Program-made: the position numbers and the translations under genes
Shown: in pieces, positions 11,911-24,117 of the stretch
Layout of the letters: every line of letters starts with the position of its first letter
Numbering within the stretch: position 1 is the first letter of the stretch
Notes under the pieces: generated by a model
Seen by the model: only the letters and a program-made list of their open reading frames with translations
Database searches by the model: none
Told to the model about the DNA's origin: nothing
Assembly (NCBI GenBank): GCA_000969725.1
Contig: JXSR01S019625.1
Direction: 5' to 3' (one strand)
DNA from: Ophiothrix spiculata
Taxonomy: Eukaryota > Echinodermata > Ophiuroidea > Amphilepidida > Ophiotrichidae
DNA length: 64,000 nt

Positions 11911-12072
11911 AGCTTGGTCACAATAATCGTAAGAACAGCTTACGAGCAGTGTTTAGTCCGTATAAAAGGACCACGAGCAGTAAGTAAAGCGAGCAGCGAG
12001 TGCGTCGCGTGGTCCTATTGGATGGACTAAACACTGCTTGTAAGCTGTTCGTACGATTATTGTGACCAAGCT
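11911..12072. mobile_element. TTGGTCACAATAAT foldback MITE, copy 1
   Basis: The ends are AGCTTGGTCACAATAATCG and its reverse complement. The centre contains GTGTTTAGTCC and GGACTAAACAC in opposite arms, and GGACCACG and CGTGGTCC around GCGAGCAGCGA. The whole 162 bp is close to a perfect hairpin. Copy 2 is at 15982-16141. Confidence 0.85.
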
Positions 12073-12192
12073 ATAGGTGCAGTTACATTCCATCACGACC
12101 CATTACTTAGTTGGCCATTGTGCGTTATGCAATGATGTATTACAATAGTTTCCCAACTTTGGAATGTCAAGTATCTTACGTTGTGCAAACAT

Positions 12193-12344
12193 TAGCTAGG
12201 TTGCGCAAACTGTCGTTCGGTCAAACCGAACGGAAAACAGCCTCATAATCTTTTGTTATTCATGAATATTCGCATGTGTAACTCATGAATAACAAAATAA
12301 TTTACGTTCGGTTTGACCGAACGATAGTTTGCGCAACCTAGCTA
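12193..12344. mobile_element. Short palindromic MITE with GCTAGGTTGCGCAAACT ends
   Basis: The ends TAGCTAGGTTGCGCAAACT and AGTTTGCGCAACCTAGCTA are exact inverted copies. Inside each is the palindrome CGTTCGGT-(C/T)-AAACCGAACG or its complement. Flanking TA on both sides is compatible with a TA target site, but the terminal palindrome makes the edge ambiguous. At 152 bp it has no coding capacity. Confidence 0.83.
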
Positions 12345-13036
12345 TTATGTTTAGGAATGCGACCAGTGGTAAATTTGGACATTTATGAGATATTTGAGAC
12401 TTTGTTTCAGTTCACCAGATGGTCCTGGCAATTCACAGATATCCATCCCTAACTCTGAGAATCGTAGACTCTCATCAATTTCTAGACATAACTCTCAGTT
12501 TAGAACTAATACATCATGCTATCAGAATGCTCTCAAATATGCTGGATATGATCATGAATTGCAGTTTTATTAGCCTGCTCCCAACTCCGGACCAGTGACA
12601 CGTACTAGAAATCGCAACATCCTATAGTACAATCCCGCCTATAGCAAAAATGTGTCCTACAACGTTGGAAGAAAATTTCTCAATCTCGTTGACAAACATT
12701 TTGCCAAACACAGTATTTTTCATAAACTGATCAATCACAATACATGTCAAACTCAGCTATAGCTTAAATTTTCAACAAAATCAATCTGCAGGGTGCAGGG
12801 TCCATACGACGAGCACAGATCAAACTTTTCAATTCGAGAGTATATTAATTTCATTGACTGATCAAGCGTTGATAATTGATGTGTATATGTTAATTGCGGT
12901 CACCTACTTGGAGCTAATTGCCTCAGTCCTTCTGTATAATCCATGAATGTCTTTTTTCATGGACGGTTTAATCGATGATTATTGAAATAATTGGTCCCTG
13001 ATCGGGGATTATCGTGGATTAAGCTTACTGTCTTTA
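12345..13036. other. Intergenic, no feature seen
   Basis: AT-rich sequence between two transposons. A short open frame (12385-12573) has no recognisable domain. Confidence 0.5.
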
Positions 13037-14503
13037 TATGTGACCCGTCATATCGAAAGGTACCTTAAGGTCGGCATAGTAAATAACGAGATACGGGCCA
13101 TTAACTGGTCATATTTTTGTTTCACACAAAAACATTGGTAAAATCATGCCAATTTGTATTCAACGGATCGTAACTCTGAATATATGCTCTTAAAACCTAC
13201 AAAGTTAGACATTGCTGGAAAGCTTACTTTCCAAGGATTTCAATTTTACCTGAATAAGTCTAATTTTTAGGGATGGCTAAAAATTATACAGGGGGCAAAA
13301 TAAAAAAAGTCCATTTTGGTCAACCAACTTGGCACAATTATATTTTGTTGGGGAAAGGAGCATCCAGATGACACAAACATTACTTGAAGGATGTAATAAT
13401 AGCCTTCCATGAAATAATTCATTTGGTGACCAATTTCATTGTGGTCAAAATATTGAGGATGGTCAAAATCTATGAAACGACTAATAAATTTTTGGGGACA
13501 TTTATCGGTCAAAAGATTTTTCATGTATACACTACCTAAAAATAACTCACATAATTGGATTCCTCGACAAATTTCCTTTTGAAAAATGTATAACTTTTAC
13601 TATTTACGTCGACTCAGTCAAAAGATATGTCGTTTTAAAGTTTTCGTGTGTAAATGCATGTTTTGAACAGTAATGTATAGAGAAAATTACCCACATATAA
13701 AGCATTAAGAAACAATAAAGTTTGGATGACTTGTCAATACTCGATACGTGCTTTAGCATTATACATATCTCATAGAAGTATATTCAAAAAATTATGATCC
13801 CAGCATTTTTATTTTTAGTAATACAAGTGTTTATAAATCATGACTTTTTTACACTTTTGCATGTAATCCTATGCGCGCCGCCTCCACCGTCGCCGCCTCC
13901 ACCCGATCCATCGTGTTCCCTGATTGCTTTTTCAAGTATAACTTCATTAATTAAAATCATGAGAAGTTCACTTTTTGTACATAAATAGAGTATAAATAGA
14001 CCTTTCATATGATATCACACTTTCCCAAAAACGTTAAAAAGTTTTAGCAAAAATGCATGTTTTCTACAAGTTTTTAGGGTAATATGTAACAAATCCATGA
14101 TATTTGAGGGACCTATTTGTGACACAAGGCCAGCTAAGCATAGTCAAAAATCACGTCCAAGGTCAAATGTTTAATTTCATCAGAAACGTTACTTTTGAAG
14201 TGTACTGTATCATATAAATCAGGTTTCAACATTAAAAACATAAGAAAAATATGTTGAAAACCAAGATAAAAACCATCTCTCCATTAAAGTTTTACTTAGT
14301 ACAAAGATTTTCTCAGAACTATAGTTTTCCGAATCAGCCCGATGTCTTTTGCCAATTTGGATGTTACTTTGCAACCGAATATCCAATAACCAAAAGTAAG
14401 AGGTCATTTTAAAGCTTAAATTCTCAGCTTTCAGATGAGACCAAAATATCCATTTTGATTTTGGGACCCTTAAGGTACCTTTCGATATGACGGGTCACAT
14501 ATG
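13037..14503. mobile_element. 1.5-kb non-autonomous transposon with TGTGACCCGTCATATCG ends
   Basis: The left end TATGTGACCCGTCATATCG continues as AAAGGTACCTTAAGG. The right end carries CCTTAAGGTACCTTTCG and then ATATGACGGGTCACATA. The TIRs are about 33 bp and nearly perfect. The interior has only short frames, including a CCTCC-rich stretch near 13880-13915, and no transposase. A shorter related copy in the opposite orientation lies at 48512-49213; shared interior words include TTGGTTATTGGATAT and AACCAAGATAAAAA. Confidence 0.8.
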
Positions 14504-14559
14504 TTAGCGTACATTTAACTTAGGCATTTATCACATCTACCTCTCATGTTTGCATATGG

Positions 14560-15640
14560 GCATTTTCACGGTAATGGAAGGCCAAGCACAGAATTTGTCT
14601 GTATTTCAAACACATACATTGCCAAAATTGAATTGGATAAAATAAAACTAATTCCATATTTAGTTGAGTATACCTGAAAGCATTCTGTCGCAAAATATGC
14701 ATATTAATGAGGTCGGTTACGGAAGGACAGCAAAACGGACATGGTTATTCACCCTGAGTACATTTTTGAAAATGTTTATGAAATTTATGAAGAATTTTTA
14801 TTTCAAAGTTACTGAATGCATTGCTTGGTGTTTCTGCAATAGTTTGCTACATTCCACTTCAAAATATTCCCTACGGTTATGTTTTAACAATGCGAAATGC
14901 GAAGGGATCATGGTTACGGAAGGACGGTAACGGAAGGACAATTTGTCCGCTGATATTTGGGTGCACTGAACCGTAAAGCCTGGTCAGGATTAACAAAAAA
15001 TTCAATCTCGTGTGTTAATTTGATCCTTATTTAAGCCATTTAGAACAATAACACCCAAGTAAACAACCAAGAATGGGTTGAAAAAATTAAATATTTCATA
15101 GACATTTTTGTTCAGTCTTTTCAAAATTAGGTTCATTTTAAAGAGCTTAAATATAGCTTTCTTTTGATACCAAATATAGGGTGGTAGCATTTTTCATTGA
15201 ATAGTTACATCCTTTATTCACAACATTTTTCTCATGTCCACTTTTTTCGTGAAAATGGCCATATGACTATCAGTTTTTCAGTACACACAGAAATTTCATA
15301 GACATTTTTGTTCAGTCTTTTCAAAATTAGGTTCCTTTTAAAGAGCTTTAAAATAGCTTTCTTTTGATACCAAATATATGGTGGTAGCATTTTTCATTGA
15401 ATAGTTACATCCTTTTTTCACAACATTTTTCTCATGTCCACCTTTTCGTGAAAATGACCATATGACTATCAGTTTGTCATTACACACAGAATTATGTATA
15501 GATGGTTATACAGCCGGGATGCCTCATTTTGTCCATTAGCCGGGATAGGGAAAACCGCTGCCTTCATGTTTTAGGGCTTTTTTAATTATTATTTGAATAT
15601 TTGGAGCGACACGGTAATAGGAAAGGACGTGAATTAAGGT
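14560..15640. repeat. Repeat-rich block with GGTTACGGAAGGACA words
   Basis: The word GGTTACGGAAGGACA or a variant (ACGGTAACGGAAGGACA, CGGTAATGGAAGGCC, CGGTAATAGGAAAGGAC) occurs at about 14568, 14713, 14911, 14926 and 15610. An exact-period duplication sits between them. This looks like an old composite repeat; I could not find matching inverted ends. Confidence 0.5.
15092..15492. repeat. Tandem duplication, two units of exactly 200 bp
   Basis: Unit 1 (15092-15291) and unit 2 (15292-15492) both run from TTTCATAGACATTTTTG through ACCAAATATA and GTGGTAGCATTTTTCATTG to GACTATCAGTTT and ACACACAGAA. Differences are a handful of substitutions and one or two single-base indels. Neither unit codes for protein. 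Confidence 0.88.
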
Positions 15641-15981
15641 GTTTAACCTATTAAAGCTTGATACATGTATTTCAACATTCTCATTTCATATCTGCGATTT
15701 CGGTTTAGTACGTGAAAAAATAAATAATGGACGTAAAAGGGTGTGCAATTTTCGGAATATTTATCACAGCTGTACTCGGGCTGCTTGACGTCACCTAATT
15801 TAGGATTTATTAAATGACCTTGGTTCCGTTGCCGACACTGTATATTTAATTACATAAATAGTCATAAACTTATCAAGCCAGCTTGTCTGACCTCGGGTTG
15901 TTCGGGCTGGCTTGGCTGGGCTGGGGTTGGTCAGGCTTTTTGTTTGATACACTAGGCAAGCAACGTTTCACCTGTTAGCTT

Positions 15982-16141
15982 AGACTATGGTCACAATAAC
16001 TCGTTCGAACAGTTACGAGAAGTGTTTAGTCCGTTTTTAAAAAGGACCACGAGCAGCGAGCAGCGATGGCGTCGCGTGGTCCTATTAGATGGACTAAACA
16101 CTGTTCGTAACTGTTCGTACGACGTATTGTGACCATAGTCT
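15982..16141. mobile_element. TGGTCACAATA foldback MITE, copy 2
   Basis: Same architecture as 11911-12072: ends AGACTATGGTCACAATA and TATTGTGACCATAGTCT, arms with GTGTTTAGTCC and GGACTAAACAC, and a central AGCGAGCAGCGA. Having two copies about 4 kb apart in the same window confirms a mobile family. Confidence 0.85.
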
Positions 16142-16432
16142 TACCCAAAATGTTAACTTGGTCAAACAAGCTTGAGTAGTTTGAAATTCAGATTGCTTAA
16201 CGTGAAGCTTTTAAGGTAGGCTGAACTAACCTGCCTGAATAGTTTAAAGTAGTAAAGTTTGAGTAAAGCAGCTGCTTGACTAGTTTATGTTTTCAGTGTG
16301 ACATACCTGTGAAAATCTAAGCAAAGTTCGGGCATTCATGGTTCAAAACGGCCGATTTTGCATTTATTTCTGGGTGTACTACGTAATAGCCAAATGTCAT
16401 AATTCACTTACATCATGCTTATGTTATGTTAA

Positions 16433-16801
16433 GGGGAAAAAGCACGTTACTCAATTTTACGTTTTTGCAAGTTTATTTTGTACCATAACTTTTTAACCAT
16501 GTGCTTAAAGTTAATAAAAGTATACATTTCCAGAAAAAGATTTTTCACAAGAAACATGATGGTGATGTTGATTTTTGACCCAAAATCACATTTTTTGAGA
16601 AAATCACAAAAAACAAATTTTTGGCCATTTGGGCTTCCAACCAAGCTAAAACTGAAGTCAAAAACCAACATCACCATTATGTTCCTTGGGAAAATTCCTT
16701 TCTGGTAATGTATACTTTCATTTACTTTAAGCACTTTGTTAAAACGCTATGGTACAAAATAAACTTGCAAAAACGTAAAATTGAGTTAAGTGCTTTCCCC
16801 C
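16433..16801. mobile_element. TTAA-flanked foldback transposon 2
   Basis: Begins GGGGAAAAAGCACGTTACTC and ends GAGTTAAGTGCTTTCCCCC, flanked by TTAA at 16429-16432 and 16802-16805. The inverted repeat is very long: words such as CAATTTTACGTTTTTGCAAG and AACATCACCATTATG find partners across the element, so nearly all 369 bp can form a hairpin. Open frames on both strands here follow from the palindrome and are not genes. Confidence 0.87.
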
Positions 16802-16805
16802 TTAA

Positions 16806-17433
16806 AACTGTTTTTAATTTAACTTATGACGAATATTGCATCAGATTTACGTTTCTTGCATATGTAATGAAATTCAGCAAAGTCTCTTTTTTTGAGAAAT
16901 TTCGTAAAACTGGCCTAGATTCTAGAACTGCTAATTTTCTAACTACATATTTTTAAGTAAATTATGATCTGAAATGTGTTAAAGGTTTTATCCATGATTT
17001 TACTTGGCTATTTGCTCTTATTTTCAATTTCAATTTCAAGCCAACATTTCCTTCTGATGGATTTGCCCAACAGTGTTTTTATTTTACTAAATTTTGCTTC
17101 GAAATGTGTAGTTTTTGATTTAAAAAATAAGAAGAAATAAAAAGGTCAAACATATATAAAGAAAATGATCCCTTCACTAAAATAATTTTGTACTTACAAT
17201 GAGATTTTATTTATTGTAGGATTTAATAAGTTATTGCTAGAAACACTATAATTAAATTTTAACTTCTACGGAGAAGTAAAAATTCAAACCAGAAATAGTT
17301 GTCTCTTTCACAAATCTACACAGGAATGGTAAAAAAATTTGATATATCATTCTGTGATTAAGGTGATGGTGGTGTGACTTTGTCCAATGGTTTACATTCT
17401 AAAAATTATATAAACTCTATAGACTATAAACCT
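16806..17433. other. Intergenic, no feature seen
   Basis: AT-rich spacer between two TTAA-flanked elements, with nothing recognisable. Confidence 0.55.
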
Positions 17434-17437
17434 TTAA

Positions 17438-17709
17438 GGGGGAATATGCTCTTTAAAGGGCTAAACAGCATAATTATTTTTCGAGATATAGAATTTTAAA
17501 GCCGAAAAAGTTAGATATCGCAGCTTGAAAAAACAATAAAACACATAAGAAATAAAACAATAAGTTTTGCTTGTGAAGTTACATTTTTGACCATAACTTT
17601 TGAACAGAAGCTCCGATTGTTGTCAAACAAAAAGCAAAAGAAAGGTAATTTTGTCCTCTATTTCAATTTGCAATTTTCATTTTTAGCCCTTTAAAGGGCA
17701 TATTCCCCC
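17438..17709. mobile_element. TTAA-flanked transposon 3
   Basis: Left end GGGGGAATATGCTCTTTAAA, right end TTTAAAGGGCATATTCCCCC, flanked by TTAA at 17434-17437 and 17710-17713. The next bases GGGCTAAA and TTTAGCCC extend the inverted repeat. The 272-bp interior lacks coding capacity. Termini are unrelated in sequence to the other three TTAA elements here. Confidence 0.87.
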
Positions 17710-18119
17710 TTAAGTATGCAGCATATCCGTTGTATTTGATGATATAATATTGTGATCTGGTGCTTCTGTTATTATAGTGATGTGTAAGGATTGGTAAGGA
17801 TTTATTAAGATCAAATCATGGCGTTTTTATATATTTTGTGCATGAATCTTTCATGATTGTGGTATTATTTTGGCTAACTTTGTTACTACACGACATGGCC
17901 AACCTCGAACAAAATATTTTGTTCATTTGAATATTCAGTAAGATTGGGTACGTTGTAATGATTCGGAAAATACGGTTTAATTTCTATCACCATATGTAGT
18001 CATATTGGTTTATGTTCGTTAATCGGCTGTTTACTGATACTTCAAGATTTATAAAGTTATGGTACCATTCCCGGGAGGCAATCAAATATGAAATGGATAC
18101 GGGTGTAAGGCCGCGCTCC

Positions 18120-18320
18120 AACAGGCTGGAGCATTCAGTGCGAGCACAAGGTCAAAAAATATGGGGTCATTGGGTTAGAGGATGATTTTGGGCATTCGGT
18201 GAGAGTAAAGTGCAAAAATATGAGGACTCATTGGTCAAAAATTAGGGGTCAGCATTAATTTTTGACATTCGGTGAGCAAAATAAGGCATTCGGTGAGCAA
18301 AATTTGGCATTCGGTGAGAG
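18120..18320. repeat. GGCATTCGGTGAG word repeat
   Basis: The motif GCATTCGGTGAG or a near variant appears five times (about 18125, 18192, 18267, 18285 and 18306), the last three only about 20 bp apart. No coding frame uses it. Confidence 0.65.
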
Positions 18321-18478
18321 ATGTCTTTGGGTGATAGCACATGCTATTGTAAAAAAGTGAAAAATAGGGGTCTTTGTGTGACAGCGACGCTGAAAAAGGT
18401 TTTTTTTACCCTTACATACGAGTCGCCTCCAGAGTGGGACTGCCCCCGGGGGTACCGTTATTATAAGGGCTAGACTTA

Positions 18479-18870
18479 GCACCCACCCGACAGCCAGTGG
18501 CGGGTAAAAATGAAAGTTACCTGCCCGACATGGCGGGAAAATGTTTTGGTCTACTTTAAGTATCTAAACAACATCTCTAATTTAGTTTGAGAAGGGCGTG
18601 CCAGCAGGTAATTGAAAATACCACCCATAAAAATACAAAGAGAAGGGAACCTATCCATATACAAATTTCTCAAATGTATACAAATATAGCAACTTTTTAC
18701 AAATTCAACACAAATATTTTGATATTTTTTTTAGTGAAAACGCCCAAACTTGCGCCATTTTTCGATTTTTTAGTGGTTAGTTTGTTTTGAATTTTTTTAT
18801 TATTAAAATTCGGGCAGGTACAGGTAAATGTTTTGTTGGGTGGGTAACTTTTGAAAGTTACCTCAAAAAT
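18479..18870. repeat. Inverted-repeat segment, possible old transposon
   Basis: ACCCACCCGACA with GAAAGTTACCTGCCCG on the left corresponds to CGGGCAGGTA with TTGGGTGGGTAAC on the right in inverted orientation. The match is imperfect and no TSD could be fixed. Confidence 0.45.
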
Positions 18871-20332
18871 ACCAATGTTTAGCTCTTTTGTTTAGCCCTG
18901 ATTATTACTAGCATGTTCTTTCTGCCAAATGAACCAAAGACCGACATTGTGACAAGCAGTACAATTTGCATTGATAGTGGACAAGAGATGCCGGTACATG
19001 GACACAATTGCACCGCACATTAGCACGAGTTGGGTGGCATTGGTATCATGTCCGTAATGTGTAACAAACTAGGCTGCTTTTAGCACGGTTTATACTGCGG
19101 CAGAAAGGTTTATCTGTTTGATATCAAATATGATATTATAATATCTCCAATTATATAATAAAACTAGAACACCTGGCTATTTGAGTGATATCATAAATGC
19201 AGGCAATATTGTATCTCGCAATGTTTATTTCAACATTTCTAAGAATGAAAATGTATTGAATCACAATACAATATCTTAACTTACAGCCTTTGCATATCTG
19301 AAAATTTCAGTGTAAATCTACCTATAAAGCATCGCATGATTTGACAAAAATTCTGAAAAAGGGGGTTGGCAGATTTGTTTCATATAAAGTCTGTGACTAC
19401 CTTTAGGTAAACTATTATGCACAAGAAGCATGAAAAAATAGCAGTGTTTCTAGATATAGAATTTTAAAAAATACAAAACAGCATTCATTAAACACAAAGA
19501 TTTTAAACTAGTAATTATTTTCATGACAAGTATTATTTTCATGATACCTCAACAATGAAATATAAATGTTTCTATTTTTGGAAAAATATATGCTCCATTT
19601 ATCTAAAAAGTTGATATTTTGGGGATATGGAGTTGATGCCCACTTTTTCCGTTGCTCGGTAGTTTCAAATATAAAATATAGTTTGGTTGTAATGTAACTA
19701 GCTGTTATATTTTAGAAAAGATAGCTTGAGGTCTCATCTATCCATACATACTAAGTTTAGTATAATTGACTTGTGTAGTATGTAACTTTAACGTAATAGA
19801 AATATTGCATATTTGCTATAAATGCTGAGAATAATCTTTCAACAAGATTAATCGCTTGTCTGGATTACGCGTTTTTCCTAGATTATGGAACCAGTATCTC
19901 TACGATCATGTAAGAAATAGAGTGTTCCAATCCGGACGCCAGGTTTTGGTTGTATTTTTATTGCTCACCCGTATACCCACGCCAGTTATGGCTCTCTCCC
20001 CCCCCCCCCCCGGGTAATTACCATGTCTACCTCACCTGGAGTAACGGAATGCTACAAAAAACTGAAATCTAATAGCAGCTTCGCACCTTTGCGTGTGTCA
20101 AACTGGTGATTTAATTTCTTTGTATTCTAACTCGTATGTTCGGGTTGTTTATTGGATCCGAGGATGACATGTAACAGATATTGTAAATTTGATTTACTTT
20201 CCATAAAAACTTAAACAACATTCTGAGAAAGATCACAATGTTTTCAAACGATTGTTTTGCATGCTATTAATTAATAATTATCTTAATGCTCACGAAAAGG
20301 TTGTCGCATGTAGAATCTAAAAACCTACATTA
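18871..20332. other. Intergenic with a C14 run
   Basis: No gene recognised. A run of 14 C lies at 19998-20011, followed by GGGTAATTACC. It resembles the C/G runs found near hAT ends elsewhere in the window, but I could not pair any termini here. Confidence 0.5.
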
Positions 20333-20595
20333 ATATGTGATGCCTTACCCTGAACTTTTCAGATGATTCAATTTTATTTTATAATTTCATCAGTTATAAC
20401 CTTTTCTAAGCTTTAAAATGTCAGCTTACTTAACTTGTTGACATTGATCAAGGCGATCAAATTTTACAACAGAAAAGCTGCTGAAAATTCTTATTAATGT
20501 CTTTATTTTTGCTGCCTATTTTCACCAGATTCTTTTTTCTCTTAATATATTTTACCTGTCGCAAAATTCCCCTTTTTCGGGGTGAGCCATCACAA
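20333..20595. mobile_element. MITE family A, copy 2 (inverted)
   Basis: Left end ATATGTGATGCCTTACCC, right end GGGGTGAGCCATCAC. The interior word GATCAAGGCGATCAAATTTTA matches, on the opposite strand, the interiors of the copies at 6812-7069 and 62808-62930. An open frame on the right arm is not a gene. Confidence 0.78.
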
Positions 20596-21057
20596 GGTGA
20601 CAAGTTTTATTTATACATTCCTTATTTTTTATGCATTTCTTTACCGGTTATGGAAAACTATTTTCTGGAAAATTTCAATTAACATGGAGTTTAAAAGGTT
20701 TAAAATTTAAAGAGCATGTTAAACAAAAATTGAAATTCGAAAACCTCAGCCAAGTTATCATCGATTATTTGATTTATTTTATAGTAGTACCATTTTGTAT
20801 GTTTTTTTAAATTCTGGAAATTGCCGATGTTCATTAAAAGTTTTTAAAATTATGTCAAGATTGTGTATTTCTACACCCTTTCAACCAATAATTAATTACT
20901 ATAGTTGACGAGTTTCGATCTAATGGATGAGGTAACATTGAATTATTTTTTTAAAAGGATTGTTTGTTTGGTTATGGTATATTCAAATTAAACAGTTTTG
21001 GTAGTTTTAGAACTTTTATGGTACTCTGAGCCTTTTGAATATTGAGCAAATGGAGTC
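20596..21057. other. Intergenic, no feature seen
   Basis: AT-rich sequence, nothing supported. Confidence 0.5.
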
Positions 21058-21061
21058 TGTG

Positions 21062-21133
21062 TTGTATTGCATTGCATTGTATTGTATTGTATTGTATTGT
21101 ATTGTATTGTATTGTATTGTATTGTATTGTATT
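21062..21133. repeat. ATTGT pentanucleotide microsatellite
   Basis: About 14 tandem ATTGT/ATTGC units. The first few units alternate with ATTGC and the rest are uniform ATTGT. The open frame reading NTIQYNTIQYN on the minus strand is a by-product. Confidence 0.95.
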
Positions 21134-21257
21134 TCATAAACAACAATGAACTAACAATAGGAGAAACATCTCTTCTATGACGTGAAACCAAGAATGTACA
21201 GAAAATGCACAAGCTATAAAGCATGTGAAATTTCAATGATATTAGGGTTATTTCTAA

Positions 21258-21290
<33 letters not shown>
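21258..21290. repeat. AAT trinucleotide microsatellite
   Basis: Eleven uninterrupted AAT units. Confidence 0.95.
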
Positions 21291-23249
21291 TGTTTTTTGA
21301 ATAGCAGTTTTCAATTTAGATCAAACCGCTCATGATTCGCTGCAGGTAGATCGTCACAACCATTTTACTTCATTTAGGCATTTTGATGCATTTTCAAGCG
21401 CATATCATATCGGTAGTTAGATTGTAATATGTAACCTTTATGAAGCTTTCCATATCCTGGGTAAGGCAGACTATGATGAACAGATTTGGTGACAGTTTTA
21501 AGAGCAGGAGTACCTGGAGAAAAACTTACAGAAGCAAGTATGGACTGAAAACCAAATGCACATACAGCGCCTGGACCGATCCCACGACATATTAGGTATT
21601 AGGTAAAATAGCTAAACTCTGACACAACGATATCATTTTCTAACGCCCAAGAAGTATAGGGCCTAACTATTTTTTGCAAGACATTGAGCAATTTAATTTG
21701 AAAATTAGCTTAAATTGGTGTGTTATGCTGTTTTATTCATCGTGCAACTTGAAAAGTGTCCAAAAATTATATGTCGGGTGTTATATTTTAAGTACATATA
21801 ATACGTTACCTCATGTTAACACCCGTTTTAGTGAGGCTCGCTAACTGTTGACAACGTTTCCCTTTGGTTGTTTTATGTTCTTCAGTGTTGAATTTGTCCC
21901 TATGCTTAGAATGAGAGTATAAATAATGAGAGTAATCGAAATGGTCATTACTTAATAGAAATACGACTACTTGATGTAGATATGTTCTTTCTGCAGTTAA
22001 AAACAACTTACATACTACAAAATGTAAATCGAAATTAAAGGAGTAAGTTACTCTTTCAACATTTTAGTTAATTGACCTTGGGCTCTGAAATGCATTTTTT
22101 AACGCTAAGGTTGCTTTTTGCTAACTCTTCAATGGTAAAAGAAAGTATGCAACCCTGGGAATGGGGCTGTTATGTAGATACATAAGAAATAGAAAATAGG
22201 TATACCAAGTTCAATTTTACATTTTTACTCCGAAAATGTTAGAGGCGAAAGTTTGGATTTAAAATCGGAAACATGTGGGCTTAAATTTGACATCAAAAAA
22301 TGTACTACTTCCGACTGAGCATTGGGGGATGAGAATGTGATTGGATCGGATCGGATCGGATTGGACTAACACTGATTTTCAACCCTTGATTATATAGACG
22401 AGTTCAATGATCTCACTTAACCGGAAGTATTTAAACGTACATCCTTTGTACATAATACAAAACACGAAATTGCAAAGGTGCTACATGTCAAACTTGTTGT
22501 ATTGACGGCCACCCAATGGCTCGGAATTTAATCGGTGCAAATCGACTATTGCTCGGTAGGTTTAGCAAAAGCGTAGAAAAGCGTACATCTGTTTTGCGGC
22601 GTGTACAATATGTACTTTAAACCTCTCTTGTGTACATGTACTTTTTCTTTCTCCTCTGACCGGAATAAGGTCTTTGAGGTTAACGACCTGATGCTTTTCA
22701 TAGAAGCATAGGCCTATATATTTTTTCCTTCTTATATATCGGTATATTGTAATACCGGGGAGATTTATGATGCAACCATTAGAATGAACAAGAAAAAAAT
22801 GTGAATAAAATAATATATGATTTTAAAGATTTATTTACCTGAATTATAAAGTGTTCTAGAGCTATGTTTATTTCAACAGAATTGCGTAAAACATTTTTGT
22901 TTACTTGTGGCGAGGCGTATATCATCATATATGCAGATCCAAAAATCAGCATTTGCACCAGATCAGTCGCCTTCGACAATTGTTTGGCCGTGGTTGTAAT
23001 GGGATATCAGATTAATTTGCCAAAAGAAGTCTTATTCCATACTTTTATATTATAGTATATTTTTTAATCAAGGGCACCTAATTAAGAGTTTTGGGTCTTT
23101 CCATTCATGATAAGAGGTAAAAGGATTTGCATTCATACAACCAATAGAATTGAAGTTTTGAGAAAGGCCATATAGTAAAACATTATGGTATTCGTTATTT
23201 GATTGGAAACAAAAGCTTTGAACGTGTTTGTTATCATTTGATTACTACA
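21291..23249. other. Intergenic, no gene recognised
   Basis: Only short frames. The minus-strand frame at 22779-22979 ends in a potential donor but has no recognisable domain. A short GGATC(G)-type run (TCGGATCGGATCGGAT) is at about 22346. Confidence 0.5.
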
Positions 23250-23292
23250 GTCAAGTTAGCTCAATCGGTAAGGCGCTCGCTTGCGGTGCGGA
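23250..23292 (+). mobile_element. tRNA-derived SINE, 5' part with A box
   Basis: GTTAGCTCAATCGGTAAGGC followed by GCTCGCTTGCGGTGCGGA is the 5' half of a tRNA-like Pol III promoter; TAGCTCAATCGG is the A box. The SINE is interrupted here by a hAT element and resumes at 24118. The last 8 bases (GGTGCGGA) are the hAT target duplication. Confidence 0.85.
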
Positions 23293-23370
23293 CAGTACCG
23301 GATTTCTAAATGGGCCTGTTGGGCCCGGGCCCAGGGCCCTGAGGTCCAGGGGGCCCTTGGCCATGACCAA

Positions 23371-23404
<34 letters not shown>

Positions 23405-24117
23405 GGGAAAAAAGAAAACTTGATGAAATTAAAATATTCAGTAGGATTTTTTAACGACCCGAGACCCCCAACATTTAAAAATGTACACAGTGATACACCA
23501 ATTTAATACAATTCATAAAAATATAAAAAATAAAAACCGTCATTCCATTTCAAAATGGCAGCCAGAACTCTAATTTTGTGTAAGATTTTCATTTTTTACG
23601 AAAAATTTCCCGCCAAAAATGGGAAATCTGCTTTCCCAAACAAATTTTTCAATGAAATTTGACTTAAAATAGCAAATCATAAATAAAATTACATTTCTAA
23701 AATAAAAATTACACCATTTTAATTTTGATCCATTTTTTATCATATAAATGACAGGAGCAATGACTTGAAAGGCGTCTAGACAGCCAAGAAACTGTTACAA
23801 AAATTACAAAAAAAGCACCCAATATGAGTAGAATTGGGTGCTTTTATTTTGATGGGTGGGTTTTTGAGCCAAAATTAGGTATAAAGATGCAGATGATCAG
23901 TTTTTTAGAGTCCGTCAGGCACATGTACCCGTACAAAATTTGTTGACCCCCCCCCCCCCCCCCCCCCACCCCCGGGCAAGAAACATCCCTTTAACTTCAA
24001 ATAGGCGACTGGAGTACCCATCTCTTGAACAGATGCTGCAGCACGCCGTAACTTGAGTCAAGGTGGCCCTGAATTTTAACCTGGTCCAGGTCCTTGGCAA
24101 AGCTAAATCCGGCACTG
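23293..24117. mobile_element. hAT-type non-autonomous transposon inserted in the SINE
   Basis: The left end is CAGTACCGGATTTCTA and the right end, reverse-complemented, is CAGTGCCGGATTTAGC. The flanking 8-bp duplication GGTGCGGA (23285-23292 and 24118-24125) is perfect, as expected for hAT transposition. The 825-bp interior holds GGGCCC-rich sequence after the left end, an A/G-rich purine run around 23370-23415 and a run of 21 C at 23947-23967. No transposase frame is present. Confidence 0.92.

Noticed and set aside
13880-13915. Proline-rich peptide (PPPPSPPPP) as a coding exon
   Set aside because: A short CCTCC low-complexity tract inside a non-autonomous transposon; no splice sites or domain.
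20988-21314. 108-codon minus-strand frame with IIIII and NTIQYNTIQY stretches
   Set aside because: Translation of the AAT and ATTGT microsatellites.
22779-22979. Minus-strand frame ending in a possible GTAAAT donor
   Set aside because: No recognisable motif, a stop immediately upstream and no acceptor; could not support a gene.
23250-23296. A functional tRNA gene
   Set aside because: Only the 5' tRNA-like half is here; the remainder is displaced by 825 bp and followed by a SINE body, so this is a SINE.
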